Origin: Myxococcaceae bacterium
Lineage (GTDB): Bacteria > Myxococcota > Myxococcia > Myxococcales > Myxococcaceae
NCBI GenBank assembly: GCA_025459425.1
Contig: JALOQF010000006.1
Span: 1-51,840 of the forward strand
Length of the DNA: 51,840 nucleotides
Reading direction: 5' to 3'
The position numbers and the translations under genes were made by a program. Under the pieces are notes generated by a model, which had not been told where the DNA came from, did no database searches, and saw only the letters and a program-made list of their open reading frames with translations. Shown here piece after piece: positions 32,833 through 45,611 of the stretch (within the stretch, counting starts at the first letter, position 1; every line of letters starts with the position of its first letter).

Positions 32833-34917
32833 ATGCCGATCGCGCGCGGTTTCACCTTTGCGGGCCTGCACTGCGGCATCAAGCCGTTCAAGAAGGACCT
32901 CGCCCTCATCGTCTCGGAGCGGCCGTGCGCCGCGGCCGCGACCATCACCATCAACGCCGCGAAGGCCGCGCCCATCATCGATCTCGAGCGTCGCCTGCCG
33001 CTGGCGCCCGTGCGGGCGGTGCTGATCAACTCTGGCAACGCGAACGCGCTCACGGGGCCCGAAGGCGTGGCCGACGTCGCCGAGCTGTGCGCCGCGGCGG
33101 CGAAGAGCCTCGAGCTCGACCCGGCGCAGGTGGTGATGGCGTCGACCGGCGTCATCGGTCAGCGCCTGCCGAAGCAGAAGATCGTCGACGCGCTCCCGCG
33201 CCTCAAGGGGCAGCTCAAGGCGGCGGTCGAGACGGCCGCCGAGGCCATTCTCACCACCGACACGCACATCAAGGTCGCCTCGCGCACGGTGCGCCTCGGC
33301 CGCAAGGAAGGCCGCATCACGGCGCTCTGCAAGGGCTCGGGCATGATCGCCCCGCAGCTCGCCAGCACGCTCGCCTTCATCTGCACCGACGTCGCCATCT
33401 CCCGCGAGCTGCTCCAGCGCGCTCTCTCGGCCGCGATGGACGGCAGCTTCAACAACCTCACCGTCGACAACGACATGAGCACCAACGACGTGGTGCTCGC
33501 GCTCGCCAACGGCGCGGTGGGCAACCCCGAGCTCGTCGAGCCGGGGCCCGACTTCGAGCTCTTCGCGTCGCACCTGCAGTCGGTGTGCGCCGAGCTGGCG
33601 AAAGAGGTCGCGCGCGACGGTGAGGGCGCCACCAAGCTGCTCGAGGTGCGGGTGAGCGGCGCGCCGTCGAAGCCCATCGCGGTCGACCTCGCGCGCTCCA
33701 TCGCCGGCTCGACCCTCGTGAAGGCCGCCATCTTCGGCGCCGACCCGAACTGGGGCCGCATTCTCGCCACCGTCGGCGCGCGCTGCGGCAGCCAGAAGTA
33801 CCCGGTCGACCCCGCGAAGGCGAAGGTCACCGTGCAGAGCGTCTGCGTCTACGACGAGCGGCCGATGTTCGACCCGCGCACGCCGCCCGGGCCCTTCATC
33901 GCGAACGACGCGAACGAGGGGCCGACGGTGCCGGGGCACAAGGGCCTGCGCGCGCGCATGCGGGCGCCCGAGGTGCTCGTCGAGGTCGATCTGCGCCAGG
34001 GCGGAGAAGCCTCCGTCGGGTGGGGCTGCGACCTCTCGTACGACTACGTGAAGATCAACGCCGACTACACCTCGCTGCTCGTCCCGACGTCGGACGGCAG
34101 CGTCGCGAAGGACGATCGGCTCACCAACTACTCGCCCAAGTTCAAGGTGAACCTCGTCACCGAGGCGCTGACGTACATCTCGCGCTTCGCGGGCAAACGG
34201 GTGGTGCTCAAGCTCGGCCGCCAGGCGATGGGCAAAGACTCGCTGCGTACCTCGATCGCGCAGGACGTGTCGCTGCTGCGCGCCGTAGGCATGGTGCCGA
34301 TCATCGTGCACGGCGAGAGCCCCGAAGGCGCCTCGAAGGGAGACTCGCGCAGCCGCGAGATGGTGCTCAACGGCCAGACGAACACCGAGCTCGTCACGCT
34401 CCTCAACCGCTCGGGCACGCACGCCATCGGCCTGTCGGGCATGGACGCGTCGTTCCTGCGCTCGAAGCTCTCGGCCGACTCGAGCGTCGACGCGCCCCGT
34501 GGAGAGGTGACGAGCATCAACGGCGAGCTGCTCGAGCTGTTCCTCCAGCGCAACTACGTGCCGGTCATCTCGCCGGTGGGGTTCCTCGACGACGGCACCA
34601 CGGTGCCGCTCGAGCCCGATCAGGTGGCGAGTGAGATCGCGGTGGCGGCCAGGGCGTCGAAGCTCGTGTACCTGGTGGGCGTGCCGGGCTTCACCGAAGA
34701 CGACTCGCTGCTCGGCCAGATCAACACCACCACCCTCGCCGCGAAGATCGCCGCGGGCACCTTCAAGACGAACATCGCGCGCAAGGGCCGCTGCGCCATC
34801 ACCGCGCTCGAGCGGGGCGTCGAGCGGGTGCACGTCATCGACTCGCGCACCCCGCACAGCATCATCGCCGAGTTCTTCACCGACCAGGGCATCGGCAGCC
34901 TCGTCACCCTGGGTTGA
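32833..34917 (+). CDS. argJB: ArgJ-ArgB fusion: ornithine/glutamate acetyltransferase with acetylglutamate-kinase-like domain
   Basis: 694-residue fusion. Residues 1-~412 are ArgJ, which moves acetyl from acetylornithine to glutamate. Motifs are NSGNANALTG, ASTGVIG (oxyanion Thr105-Gly106), GSGMIAP, then LASTL, ending WGCDLSYDYVKINADY. ArgJ normally cleaves itself at Ala-Thr; here the position is Ala177-Ser178, with Thr at 179. Residues about 437-694 resemble ArgB (ALTYISRFAGKRVVLK, SGTHAIGLSGMDA, VIDSRTPHSIIAEFFTDQGIGS). That half lacks several conserved motifs: GGNAM is GRQAM, HGGGPQ is HGESPE, the LTD strand is LVGVPGF, and about 25 residues after HGGGP are missing. It may be a sensor rather than an active kinase. 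Confidence 0.9.
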   Translation: MPIARGFTFAGLHCGIKPFKKDLALIVSERPCAAAATITINAAKAAPIIDLERRLPLAPVRAVLINSGNANALTGPEGVADVAELCAAAAKSLELDPAQVVMASTGVIGQRLPKQKIVDALPRLKGQLKAAVETAAEAILTTDTHIKVASRTVRLGRKEGRITALCKGSGMIAPQLASTLAFICTDVAISRELLQRALSAAMDGSFNNLTVDNDMSTNDVVLALANGAVGNPELVEPGPDFELFASHLQSVCAELAKEVARDGEGATKLLEVRVSGAPSKPIAVDLARSIAGSTLVKAAIFGADPNWGRILATVGARCGSQKYPVDPAKAKVTVQSVCVYDERPMFDPRTPPGPFIANDANEGPTVPGHKGLRARMRAPEVLVEVDLRQGGEASVGWGCDLSYDYVKINADYTSLLVPTSDGSVAKDDRLTNYSPKFKVNLVTEALTYISRFAGKRVVLKLGRQAMGKDSLRTSIAQDVSLLRAVGMVPIIVHGESPEGASKGDSRSREMVLNGQTNTELVTLLNRSGTHAIGLSGMDASFLRSKLSADSSVDAPRGEVTSINGELLELFLQRNYVPVISPVGFLDDGTTVPLEPDQVASEIAVAARASKLVYLVGVPGFTEDDSLLGQINTTTLAAKIAAGTFKTNIARKGRCAITALERGVERVHVIDSRTPHSIIAEFFTDQGIGSLVTLG

Positions 34918-34950
34918 GCCACGTCGCTTTTTTCGAAGAGGAGTCACACC

Positions 34951-36396
34951 ATGGCGCTCGCCAAGACCGATGCTTCTGGAGGCTCCGGGCTCTTGCCCGA
35001 GGTGCTCGCGTTCTCGAGCTCGTTGTCGCTCGACCGGCAGCTGCTGAAGGAAGATCTGCTCGGCTCGATGGCGCACGTCACGATGCTGGGCCGCACGGGC
35101 GTCATCCCGAAGGCCGAGGCGAAGGCGATTCGTGACGGGCTCGTCGACCTCTGGAAGCGCGACGCCGCCGGCACGCTGGTGCTGCCCGACGAGGAAGACG
35201 TGCACATGGCCGTCGAGGTCGAGCTCAACCGCACCATCGGGGCGCCGGCCGCGCTGCTCCACTCGGCGCGGAGCCGGAACGATCAGGTCGCGACGGATCT
35301 GCGCCTGCACGTGCGGGACGCGCTGGGGAGCGCCCTCGCGTCGCTGTGTGGCCTCGTGGCCGATTTGGTCGAGCGCGCGAAGAAGGACGGGCACGTGCTG
35401 ATGCCCTCGTACACGCACCGGCAGCGCGCGCAGCCGATCTCGCTGGGGTACTGGCTGGCGTCGTACGGCGCGGCCTTTCTGCGGGACGCGCAGGCGTTCG
35501 CGTTCGCGCTCGACCAGGCCGACGCGCTGGCGCTGGGGAGCGGCGCCATCTCGGGCAGCTCGCTCGGCATCGACCGCGAGATCACCCGCGGCCTGCTGGG
35601 CTTCTCGCGGCTGACGCTCAACGGGCTCGACACGGTGGGTGAGCGGGACTTCGCGCTCGACTACCTCTACTCGACGGCGCGCTTCCTCGTGCACGCGAGC
35701 AGGCTGTCGACCGACCTCATCGACTTCACCACGCCCGAGTTCGGCTTCGCCTCGCTCTCGGGCGACATCTCGATGGGCAGCTCGATGATGCCGCAGAAGA
35801 AGAACCCCGACGTGTTCGAGCTCATTCGCGGGAAGTCGGGCCGGGCGGTGGGCAACCTCATGGGGCTCCTCACCACCGTGAAGGGGCTGCCCGGCGGCTA
35901 CAACCGCGACCTGCAGGAAGACCGCGGGCCGCTCCTCGAGACGAGGCCGCTGCTGACGGGCGTGCTGTCGGTGCTCCGGCTGTCGCTGCCGCACGTCACG
36001 TTCCACCCCGAGAAGTGCCGCGTGGGGCTCGACGAGGGCTTCACCCAGGCGACCGATCTCGCCGAGGCGCTGGTGAAGAAGGGCATGCCGTTTCGCGTGG
36101 CGTACAAGCACGTCGGGGCGCTCGTGCGAAAGTGCCAGGAGCTCGGCCTGCCCCTGACGAAGGCGACGGTCGAGCTGGCGAAGTCCATCGACCCGGCCAT
36201 CGACGCCGACGCCTTGTCGGTGCTCGAGCCCGCGGGCGCGGTGGCGCGCAAGCTGTCGGCCGGCAGCACGGGGCCGAAGGCGGTCGAGGTGCAGCTGTCG
36301 GCGCTGTCGTCACAGGCCGGCGCGCGGGCGACGAAGGCGGCGGCGGTGCCGAGCCTGCCCTCGTTGTTCGAGCAGTTGTCCGTTGCAGCGATCTGA
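34951..36396 (+). CDS. argH: argininosuccinate lyase
   Basis: Final arginine enzyme, splitting argininosuccinate to arginine and fumarate; 481 residues, family length. Superfamily signatures are SARSRNDQVATDLRL, YTHRQRAQPISLGYWL and the mobile-loop GSSMMPQKKNPDVFEL with the catalytic Ser. GAAGAGGAG precedes the ATG by 7 bases, a strong ribosome-binding site. It lies 33 bases after argJB and 24 bases before argF. No argG gene is in the window. Confidence 0.95.
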   Translation: MALAKTDASGGSGLLPEVLAFSSSLSLDRQLLKEDLLGSMAHVTMLGRTGVIPKAEAKAIRDGLVDLWKRDAAGTLVLPDEEDVHMAVEVELNRTIGAPAALLHSARSRNDQVATDLRLHVRDALGSALASLCGLVADLVERAKKDGHVLMPSYTHRQRAQPISLGYWLASYGAAFLRDAQAFAFALDQADALALGSGAISGSSLGIDREITRGLLGFSRLTLNGLDTVGERDFALDYLYSTARFLVHASRLSTDLIDFTTPEFGFASLSGDISMGSSMMPQKKNPDVFELIRGKSGRAVGNLMGLLTTVKGLPGGYNRDLQEDRGPLLETRPLLTGVLSVLRLSLPHVTFHPEKCRVGLDEGFTQATDLAEALVKKGMPFRVAYKHVGALVRKCQELGLPLTKATVELAKSIDPAIDADALSVLEPAGAVARKLSAGSTGPKAVEVQLSALSSQAGARATKAAAVPSLPSLFEQLSVAAI

Positions 36397-36420
36397 AACC
36401 CTGACCCGACTGGACGTGCC

Positions 36421-37374
36421 ATGAAGCGCGACTTCCTCAACCTGTTCGACCTCTCCAGCGACGAGCACAAGGCGCTGTTCCACCGCGCCCGCACGCTGAA
36501 GGAGGCCCGCTGTCAGCGCCGCGTGGTGTCGACGATGGCCGGGCGCACGCTGGTGATGATCTTCGAGAAGGCGTCGACGCGCACGCGCCTGTCCTTCGAG
36601 GCGGCGATGACGCAGCTCGGTGGCTCGGCGATCGATCTCTCGGCCGCCAACAGCCAGATGGCGCGCGGCGAGCCGCTCGCGGACACGGCGCGGGTGACGG
36701 GCCGCTACTGCGACGTGGTGATGATGCGCACCTTCGGCGACGAGCGGCTGGCCGAGTTCGCGAAGCACTGCGAGGTGCCGGTCATCAACGGGCTCACCGA
36801 CGGCGGCCACCCGGTGCAGATCCTCACCGATCTGTTCACCATCGAGGAGCGCCTGGGCACCGTCGCCGGCAAGCGGCTGGCCTTCATCGGTGACACCGCG
36901 AGCAACATGGGGCGCAGCTTCACCGAGGGCGCGAAGCTGTTCGGTTACCAGCTCGTGCTGGCGTCTCCGAAGGGGTACCACCCGGCCGACGACGTGCTGA
37001 AGCACTCGCCGGGGCATGTGCACCTCGTGAGCGACCCGAGAGAGGCCGTGCGCGGCGCCGACGTCGTCATCACCGACGTGTGGACCTCGATGGGCCAGGA
37101 GGCCGAGTCGAAGAAGCGCCTCGCCGATCTCGCGGGCTACCAGGTCGACCGCGCGTTGATGGCTCACGCGAAGCCCGAGGCGATCTTCCTGCACTGCCTG
37201 CCAGCGCACCGGGGGGAAGAGGTCGAGGCCGAGGTCATCGACGGAGCCCAGAGCGCGGTGTGGGACGAGGCCGAGAACCGGCTGCACGTGCAGAAGGCGC
37301 TCATCGAGACGCTGGTGCAGGCGAGCGAGCGGCTGCGCGAGATGGAGCCGGCGCTGAAGGCCGCGCGCGGCTGA
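36421..37374 (+). CDS. argF: ornithine carbamoyltransferase
   Basis: 317-residue enzyme that makes citrulline from ornithine and carbamoyl phosphate. The carbamoyl-phosphate loop is ASTRTRLSFEAAMTQLGG, followed by GRYCDVVMMRTF, GGHPVQILTDLFTI, DVWTSMGQE (the ornithine SMG loop) and HCLPAHRGEEV (catalytic Cys). Fourth gene of the arginine cluster. It ends 4 bases from the convergent mfd stop, and no terminator is visible between the two. Confidence 0.95.
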   Translation: MKRDFLNLFDLSSDEHKALFHRARTLKEARCQRRVVSTMAGRTLVMIFEKASTRTRLSFEAAMTQLGGSAIDLSAANSQMARGEPLADTARVTGRYCDVVMMRTFGDERLAEFAKHCEVPVINGLTDGGHPVQILTDLFTIEERLGTVAGKRLAFIGDTASNMGRSFTEGAKLFGYQLVLASPKGYHPADDVLKHSPGHVHLVSDPREAVRGADVVITDVWTSMGQEAESKKRLADLAGYQVDRALMAHAKPEAIFLHCLPAHRGEEVEAEVIDGAQSAVWDEAENRLHVQKALIETLVQASERLREMEPALKAARG

Positions 37375-37378
37375 ACGG

Positions 37379-40915
<3,537 letters not shown>

Positions 40916-40971
40916 GCGGGGCCACGGGTAAGGCCGGGCCGCCCCTCACGTCAACCAGAAGGACGGGCCGG

Positions 40972-43506
40972 TTACTCGCAGTAGCCCGACGAGGCGTTGC
41001 ACCGCTGGGGGGCGTCGCAGAAGTCCTGAATGGTGGTGCAGGCCGGAATGCACACGCCCTGTCCGGTGCCGTCGTTTTCGCAGACGTAGTCCTGGCGGCA
41101 GGTCGAGCGGCCGGCGCGCGGGGCCGTGCACGTGTCGAGGCAGAGCGACACCGTCTCACCCGACAGGCACTTCGAGGCCAGCGGACACGACGTGGTGCTG
41201 CAGTCCTGCGTGCAGTAGCCCCCGGGGAAGCCCGTGCCGCAGATGCCACCCTGGCCGCAGGTCGAGTCGTCGGTGCAGGCCGACCCGATGAGGCGCGACT
41301 CGTTGCCCGAGACGTTGCCCTGCGGCGCCACCACGAAGTTGTTGCCGTTCAGCATCTGGCCGTCGGCGAGGACGATCTCTCGCGGCGAGTCGGTGTTCGG
41401 CCACAGCCCCAGCGGCTCGTTGTCCTCGAACTGGCCGTTGCCGTTGGCGTCCTGTGCGCCGAGGAGGAAGTAGCGGCCCGGCGGCGCCGTCACGGTGAAG
41501 GCGAAGTTCTGCGCGGCCTGCGCGTCGACGGCCCCGCCCACCTTCCACTCCTCGCCCTGCTGGAAGACGAGCGCCACCGTCACCGGTCGCCCGCTGGCGC
41601 CGCCCGCGCGCAGCTTCACGCCCACGCTCGCGTTCCCGCCGTTCGACGTCACGCTCACCGTCGCGGCTTCGGCGCGGCCCTCGGTGAGGCCCTGGAGGTT
41701 GGCGGTGATCTGCACGGCGCCCGACTGCCCCGGCGCGATGGTGCGCTGGGTGACGTCGAAGGACAGCCGCGAGCCGTTGGCCCCGCCGCCGGCCACCGTC
41801 ACGGTGAGCGGCATGCCGCCGGTGTTGGTGAGGGTGAGCGTCTGCGTCGTCGAGGCCTGGGTGAAGAAGAGGTCCGACGCGCTCATCGAGAGCCGCGCGG
41901 GGCCAGTGGGCTGGCTGTTGGTGGTGCGCAGGAGCGCCGCGTGCGCGTTGATGAGGCCGGCGCCGCAGCCTTCGTTGCAGCGCGACGCCGGGTTCGCGGT
42001 GTCGACGAGGATCTGCCTTACCTGCGCGAAGGTGAGGGTGGGGTTGCGCGCGCGCATGAGCGAGACGAGCCCGGCCACGTGCGGTGTCGCCATCGAGGTG
42101 CCCTGCTCGAAGACGTAGGTGGGCATGCCCGTGTCGTCGTTGCGGAAGGTCGAGAGCACTCCGTCTGGGTAGCCGTCGCCGTTCGAGTCCTCGGCCGCCT
42201 CACCACCGGGCGCCATCACGTCGATGCGGCTGCCGAAGTTCGAGTAGCTGGCGCGGCGGCCGTTGAAGCGGGTCGCGCCGACGCACAGCACGCCCGACTG
42301 GTTGCAGGGGGTGAAGCGCGAGGCGTCGATGTTGTCGTTGCCCGCGGCCACCACGAAGATGACGTTGCGCGCCGCCGCCTGGTCGATGACGTCCTGGTAG
42401 ACCTGCCGCGGGTCGCCTTCGCCGCCGAGGCTCACGCTCACCACCTGCGCCGGGTTCGGGTTCGCCGGCATTCCCGGCACCGTGAGGCCTGCGGCCCAGG
42501 TCAAGCCAGCCGCGATGTCGGCGGTGGTGCCGCCGCCTTTCCCCAGCACGCGCACCGGCACGATGCGAGCGTTCCAGTTCATGCCGGCGATGCCGTTGCC
42601 GTTGTCGGTGGCCGCGCCGATGGTTCCGGCGCAGTGCGTGCCGTGCCACGACGACTGCCCGTTGGGCAGGTCGCGCCCGGTGTCGGTCGGGTCGTTGTCG
42701 CGGCCGTCGCCGTCGAGCGAGATGGCCGGGTCGCTGATGAGATCGGCGCCCGGGAGGACCCGCGGCGAAAGGTCCGGGTGCGCGAAGATGCCGGTGTCGA
42801 CGACGGCCACGGTGACGGCCGCCGACGCGCCGCGCTCGACGTCCCACGCCGCTGGCATGTTGATGGGAGGCAGGTGCCACATGGCCGGGTAGAGGTTGTC
42901 GTTGGGCACCGCGAGCGGGTGGTGCACGGCGTTGGGCTCGACGAAGACGACGCCGGGCCGCGAGGCCAGTGGGGCGACCAGCTCGAGCGTCTCGCCGACC
43001 GAGAGCGGCTTGAGCGTACCTGGCCGGCGGAACTTGATGAGGTGCAGGTACTCGCTCGAGAAGCCGCCGTGTGAAGCGACGAGGCCCGGCAGCTTCAAGA
43101 GCTCGAGCGCGCGCTCCGCCGGCAGCTTCTCGGTGAGGCGCACGAGCACCTCGCTGGCGACGATGCGCTGGGGTTCGTGGGCGCCGTGCAGGCGACCCGT
43201 CGCGGTCAACACCGGGCGGGGCGGGGTCGAGAGCAACCGGTCGAGCCCACGGACGCGGGAAACCTCGGTCGCCGGCAGCGTGCGGCTCTCGAGGGCGCGT
43301 CGCATGGCGCCGTCGACGCGCGCCTGACCCCGCCAGCTCGTCGCCCCCTGGAACGGCGTCACGGTGCCGGACACGCGGCCGCCGGGGCCTCCCGGGCCCG
43401 CGAGGCCACCACCCGTCGGCGGCGGAGGCTCTTCCTCGAACAAGTCGTCACACGAGCAGCCGGGCACCACGGCCGTCACGGCCAACAGCAACACGAGTCT
43501 TCGCAT
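40972..43506 (-). CDS. subtilisin-like (S8) serine protease lipoprotein with Ig-like and Cys-rich tail
   Basis: 844-residue exported protease. The signal MRRLVLLLAVTAVVPGCSC has a lipobox Cys. A propeptide of about 180 residues includes ASEVLVRL. The S8 catalytic domain carries VVDTGI (Asp237), HGTHCAG (His288) and GTSMATPHVAG (Ser471). An Ig/ASPM-like beta domain (about 535-640) follows, then an EF-like acidic loop DANGNGQFEDNEP. A C-terminal run of Cys-rich EGF-like repeats has more than ten Cys (for example CGQGGICG, YCTQDC, SGYCE). It is probably surface-anchored or released and acts on extracellular proteins. It is third in a run of minus-strand genes ending at mfd. Confidence 0.9.
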   Translation of the reverse strand: MRRLVLLLAVTAVVPGCSCDDLFEEEPPPPTGGGLAGPGGPGGRVSGTVTPFQGATSWRGQARVDGAMRRALESRTLPATEVSRVRGLDRLLSTPPRPVLTATGRLHGAHEPQRIVASEVLVRLTEKLPAERALELLKLPGLVASHGGFSSEYLHLIKFRRPGTLKPLSVGETLELVAPLASRPGVVFVEPNAVHHPLAVPNDNLYPAMWHLPPINMPAAWDVERGASAAVTVAVVDTGIFAHPDLSPRVLPGADLISDPAISLDGDGRDNDPTDTGRDLPNGQSSWHGTHCAGTIGAATDNGNGIAGMNWNARIVPVRVLGKGGGTTADIAAGLTWAAGLTVPGMPANPNPAQVVSVSLGGEGDPRQVYQDVIDQAAARNVIFVVAAGNDNIDASRFTPCNQSGVLCVGATRFNGRRASYSNFGSRIDVMAPGGEAAEDSNGDGYPDGVLSTFRNDDTGMPTYVFEQGTSMATPHVAGLVSLMRARNPTLTFAQVRQILVDTANPASRCNEGCGAGLINAHAALLRTTNSQPTGPARLSMSASDLFFTQASTTQTLTLTNTGGMPLTVTVAGGGANGSRLSFDVTQRTIAPGQSGAVQITANLQGLTEGRAEAATVSVTSNGGNASVGVKLRAGGASGRPVTVALVFQQGEEWKVGGAVDAQAAQNFAFTVTAPPGRYFLLGAQDANGNGQFEDNEPLGLWPNTDSPREIVLADGQMLNGNNFVVAPQGNVSGNESRLIGSACTDDSTCGQGGICGTGFPGGYCTQDCSTTSCPLASKCLSGETVSLCLDTCTAPRAGRSTCRQDYVCENDGTGQGVCIPACTTIQDFCDAPQRCNASSGYCE

Positions 43507-43538
43507 GACCTTGAGTCCCCTTCGCGCCGGCGGTGGCG

Positions 43539-43904
43539 TCACTTCGAGCAGGCGTCGACGTCTTTGAGGGTCTTCGCCTTGAGAATGCACTGCTCGGTCT
43601 TCTTGTCGTAGCGCGACGGACACGCGGTCTTCAGCTCGACCAGCTTCGGGTCGGCGAGCGCCTCGCGGCGGGCGAGCTTCTCGGTCACCTCGCGCTCCTT
43701 CGGCGTCATCTTCTTCACCTCGGGGTCGTTCGCGAGCGCCTCGTCGACCGAGAGGAGGATGATGTGATCTTCCAGCTTGTCGCACTCGGAGGCAGACAGC
43801 TCGGCCAGCTTCCTGGGCGCCGGGGCGCCTGCGTCTTTCGACTGGGCAACGGCGAGGGAGGCCCACAGGGCCGAGAGCATCAGGACGCGCATGCAGAGCA
43901 CCAT
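43539..43904 (-). CDS. small secreted Cys-containing protein
   Basis: 121-residue exported protein. The signal ends near SLAVAQS. The mature part has three Cys (ECDKLED, LKTACPSRYD, QCILKAKTLKDVDAC) and a Lys/Glu-rich helical middle. AGGTCAC lies just before the ATG at 43904, and MRVLM 12 bases later is another possible start. It is 32 bases upstream of the protease and may assist it. No known family. Confidence 0.6.
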   Translation of the reverse strand: MVLCMRVLMLSALWASLAVAQSKDAGAPAPRKLAELSASECDKLEDHIILLSVDEALANDPEVKKMTPKEREVTEKLARREALADPKLVELKTACPSRYDKKTEQCILKAKTLKDVDACSK

Positions 43905-43935
43905 AGTGACCTGCCGTCGGGTTTCAAATGCGGTG

Positions 43936-44616
43936 TCAGGGGGCCGGGGGCGTTTCCACGATGGCGGCGATGACGGCGCCCACCAGCGCTGCGGTCGCCA
44001 GGCCATAGGCGACGTTGGCGCCCGTGGCGTTGGCCCGCGCGGCCGAGGCCTTGTCCTGGAACTCGGCCTCGAAGCGCGCCTCGTTCGCCTGGATCGACAG
44101 GTTGCGCGCGTTCACGCCCAGGCCCACGCCGACGATGAAGGCGATGCCCGTCGACAAGCCCAGCGCGGTGGTGGCGGGCCGGCGCTCGATGAAGGACTTC
44201 GTGTCTCTCGTCGGCGCCGGGACTCCCGGCTCGAGCGTGGTGGCGCGCGGCGCGTCGGGGGGCAGATCGTCCTCGGGCATCGGGGCGGGCGGGGCCAGGA
44301 GCGACTTCTTCACCTTGAGGAACAGGTCGACCGCCTTGGGGCTCGAGTACGGGGGCAGGTCGGCGGCCTCGTCGATGCGCAGCGCGGTCCGGAAGTGCTC
44401 GGCGGCCTCCTTGCGGTGGCCCAGACTCAGGTGACACAGGCCACCGTACAGCTCGATGTCGCGCAGCTCGTCCTTCGTCGACTGCCACTGGGTCGAGGCC
44501 TGCTCGAGGCGGCTCACGCAGCGCTCGAAGTCGAGCGACTGGTACAGCTCCTTCGCCTGCGCGAGGAACGGGTTCGGCTGGGCCGCCAGGAGCGCCGCGA
44601 CGACGAGTCCCGTCAC
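43936..44616 (-). CDS. TPR-type envelope protein
   Basis: 226-residue protein. The GTG start is preceded by GGAG at 8 bases. A short hydrophobic leader (TGLVVAALLAA) precedes TPR-like helices (FLAQAKELYQSLDFERCVSRL, LCHLSLGHRKEAAEHFRTAL). A Pro-rich segment and two membrane helices near the C-terminus (TGIAFIVGVGLGV and LATAALVGAVIAAIV) follow. It is first of a minus-strand run, followed by the small secreted protein and protease 31-32 bases downstream. Function unknown. Confidence 0.65.
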   Translation of the reverse strand: MTGLVVAALLAAQPNPFLAQAKELYQSLDFERCVSRLEQASTQWQSTKDELRDIELYGGLCHLSLGHRKEAAEHFRTALRIDEAADLPPYSSPKAVDLFLKVKKSLLAPPAPMPEDDLPPDAPRATTLEPGVPAPTRDTKSFIERRPATTALGLSTGIAFIVGVGLGVNARNLSIQANEARFEAEFQDKASAARANATGANVAYGLATAALVGAVIAAIVETPPAP

Positions 44617-44765
44617 GGGCGGGGGCTCCACCACACGTCGCGGTCGGCGGTGCTCGGCCAGAGCGTCATCGCGCCCCACAGTATGGCAAAGGCGCGGCGT
44701 CTCCGTGGCCTTCATTTGCGGGCCTTTCGGTGCACGCGCGTCGCGACGGTGTAGAAGCGCACCTC

Positions 44766-45611
44766 GTGGGACTCTCCGACTCCATCAGGCAGCGCTTGCG
44801 TCAGTGGACGCTCTCGATGACGGGCGACGACCTCGACGAGCGCCTCAAGGGGCACCGCCCGCAGAACGAGTACGGCGTCGACCCGTTCGGCTTCTCGCTC
44901 GACTACGCGCTCTCGGCGGTCGGCCCCATCGTCTGGCTCTACAAGCACTACTTCCGCTGCGAGACGTTCGGCATCGAGCACGTCCCGAAGGGGCGGGTGC
45001 TGCTGGTGTCGAACCACGGCGGCCAGCTGCCCTTCGACGGCATGATGATCGGCGTGGCCATGTTGACCGAGGCCCGGCCCCCGCGCGCCATTCGGTCGAT
45101 GGTCGAGAAGTGGGTCGGCTCGCTGCCCTTCGTGTCGACGTTCTTCTCGCGCGTCGGGCAGATCGTCGGCACGCCCGAGAACTGCCGGCGCCTGCTCAAC
45201 AACGACGAGGCCATTCTCGTCTTCCCCGAGGGCCTCAAGGGCATCACCAAGCTGTACTCGCAGCGCTACCAGCTGCAGGAGTTCGGCCTGGGCTTCATGC
45301 GGCTGGCGCTCGAGACGAAGACGCCGGTGGTGCCCGTGGCCGTCGTCGGGAGCGAGGAGCAGGCGCCCGCGCTGGTGAACCTCGAGACGGTGGGCAAGCT
45401 GCTGGGCATGCCAGCGCTCCCGCTGACGCCGTACGGGGTGCCGTTTCCGCTACCGACGAAGTACCGCATTCACTTCGGCGAGCCGCTCACCTTCACCGGC
45501 CGGCCCGACGACGACGACGCCGAGCTCGAGAAGAAGGTGAAGGTGGTGAAGGCGTCGATTCAGGCGATGCTCGAGAAGGGCCTCGCCGAGCGCACCGGGG
45601 TCTTCTTTTGA
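44766..45611 (+). CDS. phospholipid/glycerol acyltransferase (PlsC-like)
   Basis: Membrane-associated acyltransferase of the 1-acylglycerol-3-phosphate acyltransferase superfamily; 281 residues from the GTG at 44766. The catalytic block is SNHGGQLPFDGMM (His and Asp). The family's third block is FPEGLKGI, and the substrate region VPVAVVGSEE follows. An earlier GTG (44730) and a later ATG (44817) are possible starts. It overlaps the SDR gene by four bases (TTGA), so the two products may modify the same lipid or cofactor. Confidence 0.85.
   Translation: MGLSDSIRQRLRQWTLSMTGDDLDERLKGHRPQNEYGVDPFGFSLDYALSAVGPIVWLYKHYFRCETFGIEHVPKGRVLLVSNHGGQLPFDGMMIGVAMLTEARPPRAIRSMVEKWVGSLPFVSTFFSRVGQIVGTPENCRRLLNNDEAILVFPEGLKGITKLYSQRYQLQEFGLGFMRLALETKTPVVPVAVVGSEEQAPALVNLETVGKLLGMPALPLTPYGVPFPLPTKYRIHFGEPLTFTGRPDDDDAELEKKVKVVKASIQAMLEKGLAERTGVFF

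Noticed and set aside
34923-34933. T-run between argJB and argH
   Set aside because: No stem precedes it, and the operon clearly continues into argH.
31882-36111. 1409-residue reading frame antisense to the arginine genes
   Set aside because: It is the low-complexity Arg/His/Gly/Glu-rich shadow typical of the opposite strand of GC-rich genes, and lies over four well-recognised enzymes.
43507-43866. N-terminal extension of the S8 protease
   Set aside because: The extension is Arg-rich shadow that covers the neighbouring secreted-protein gene; the signal peptide and lipobox start at 43506.
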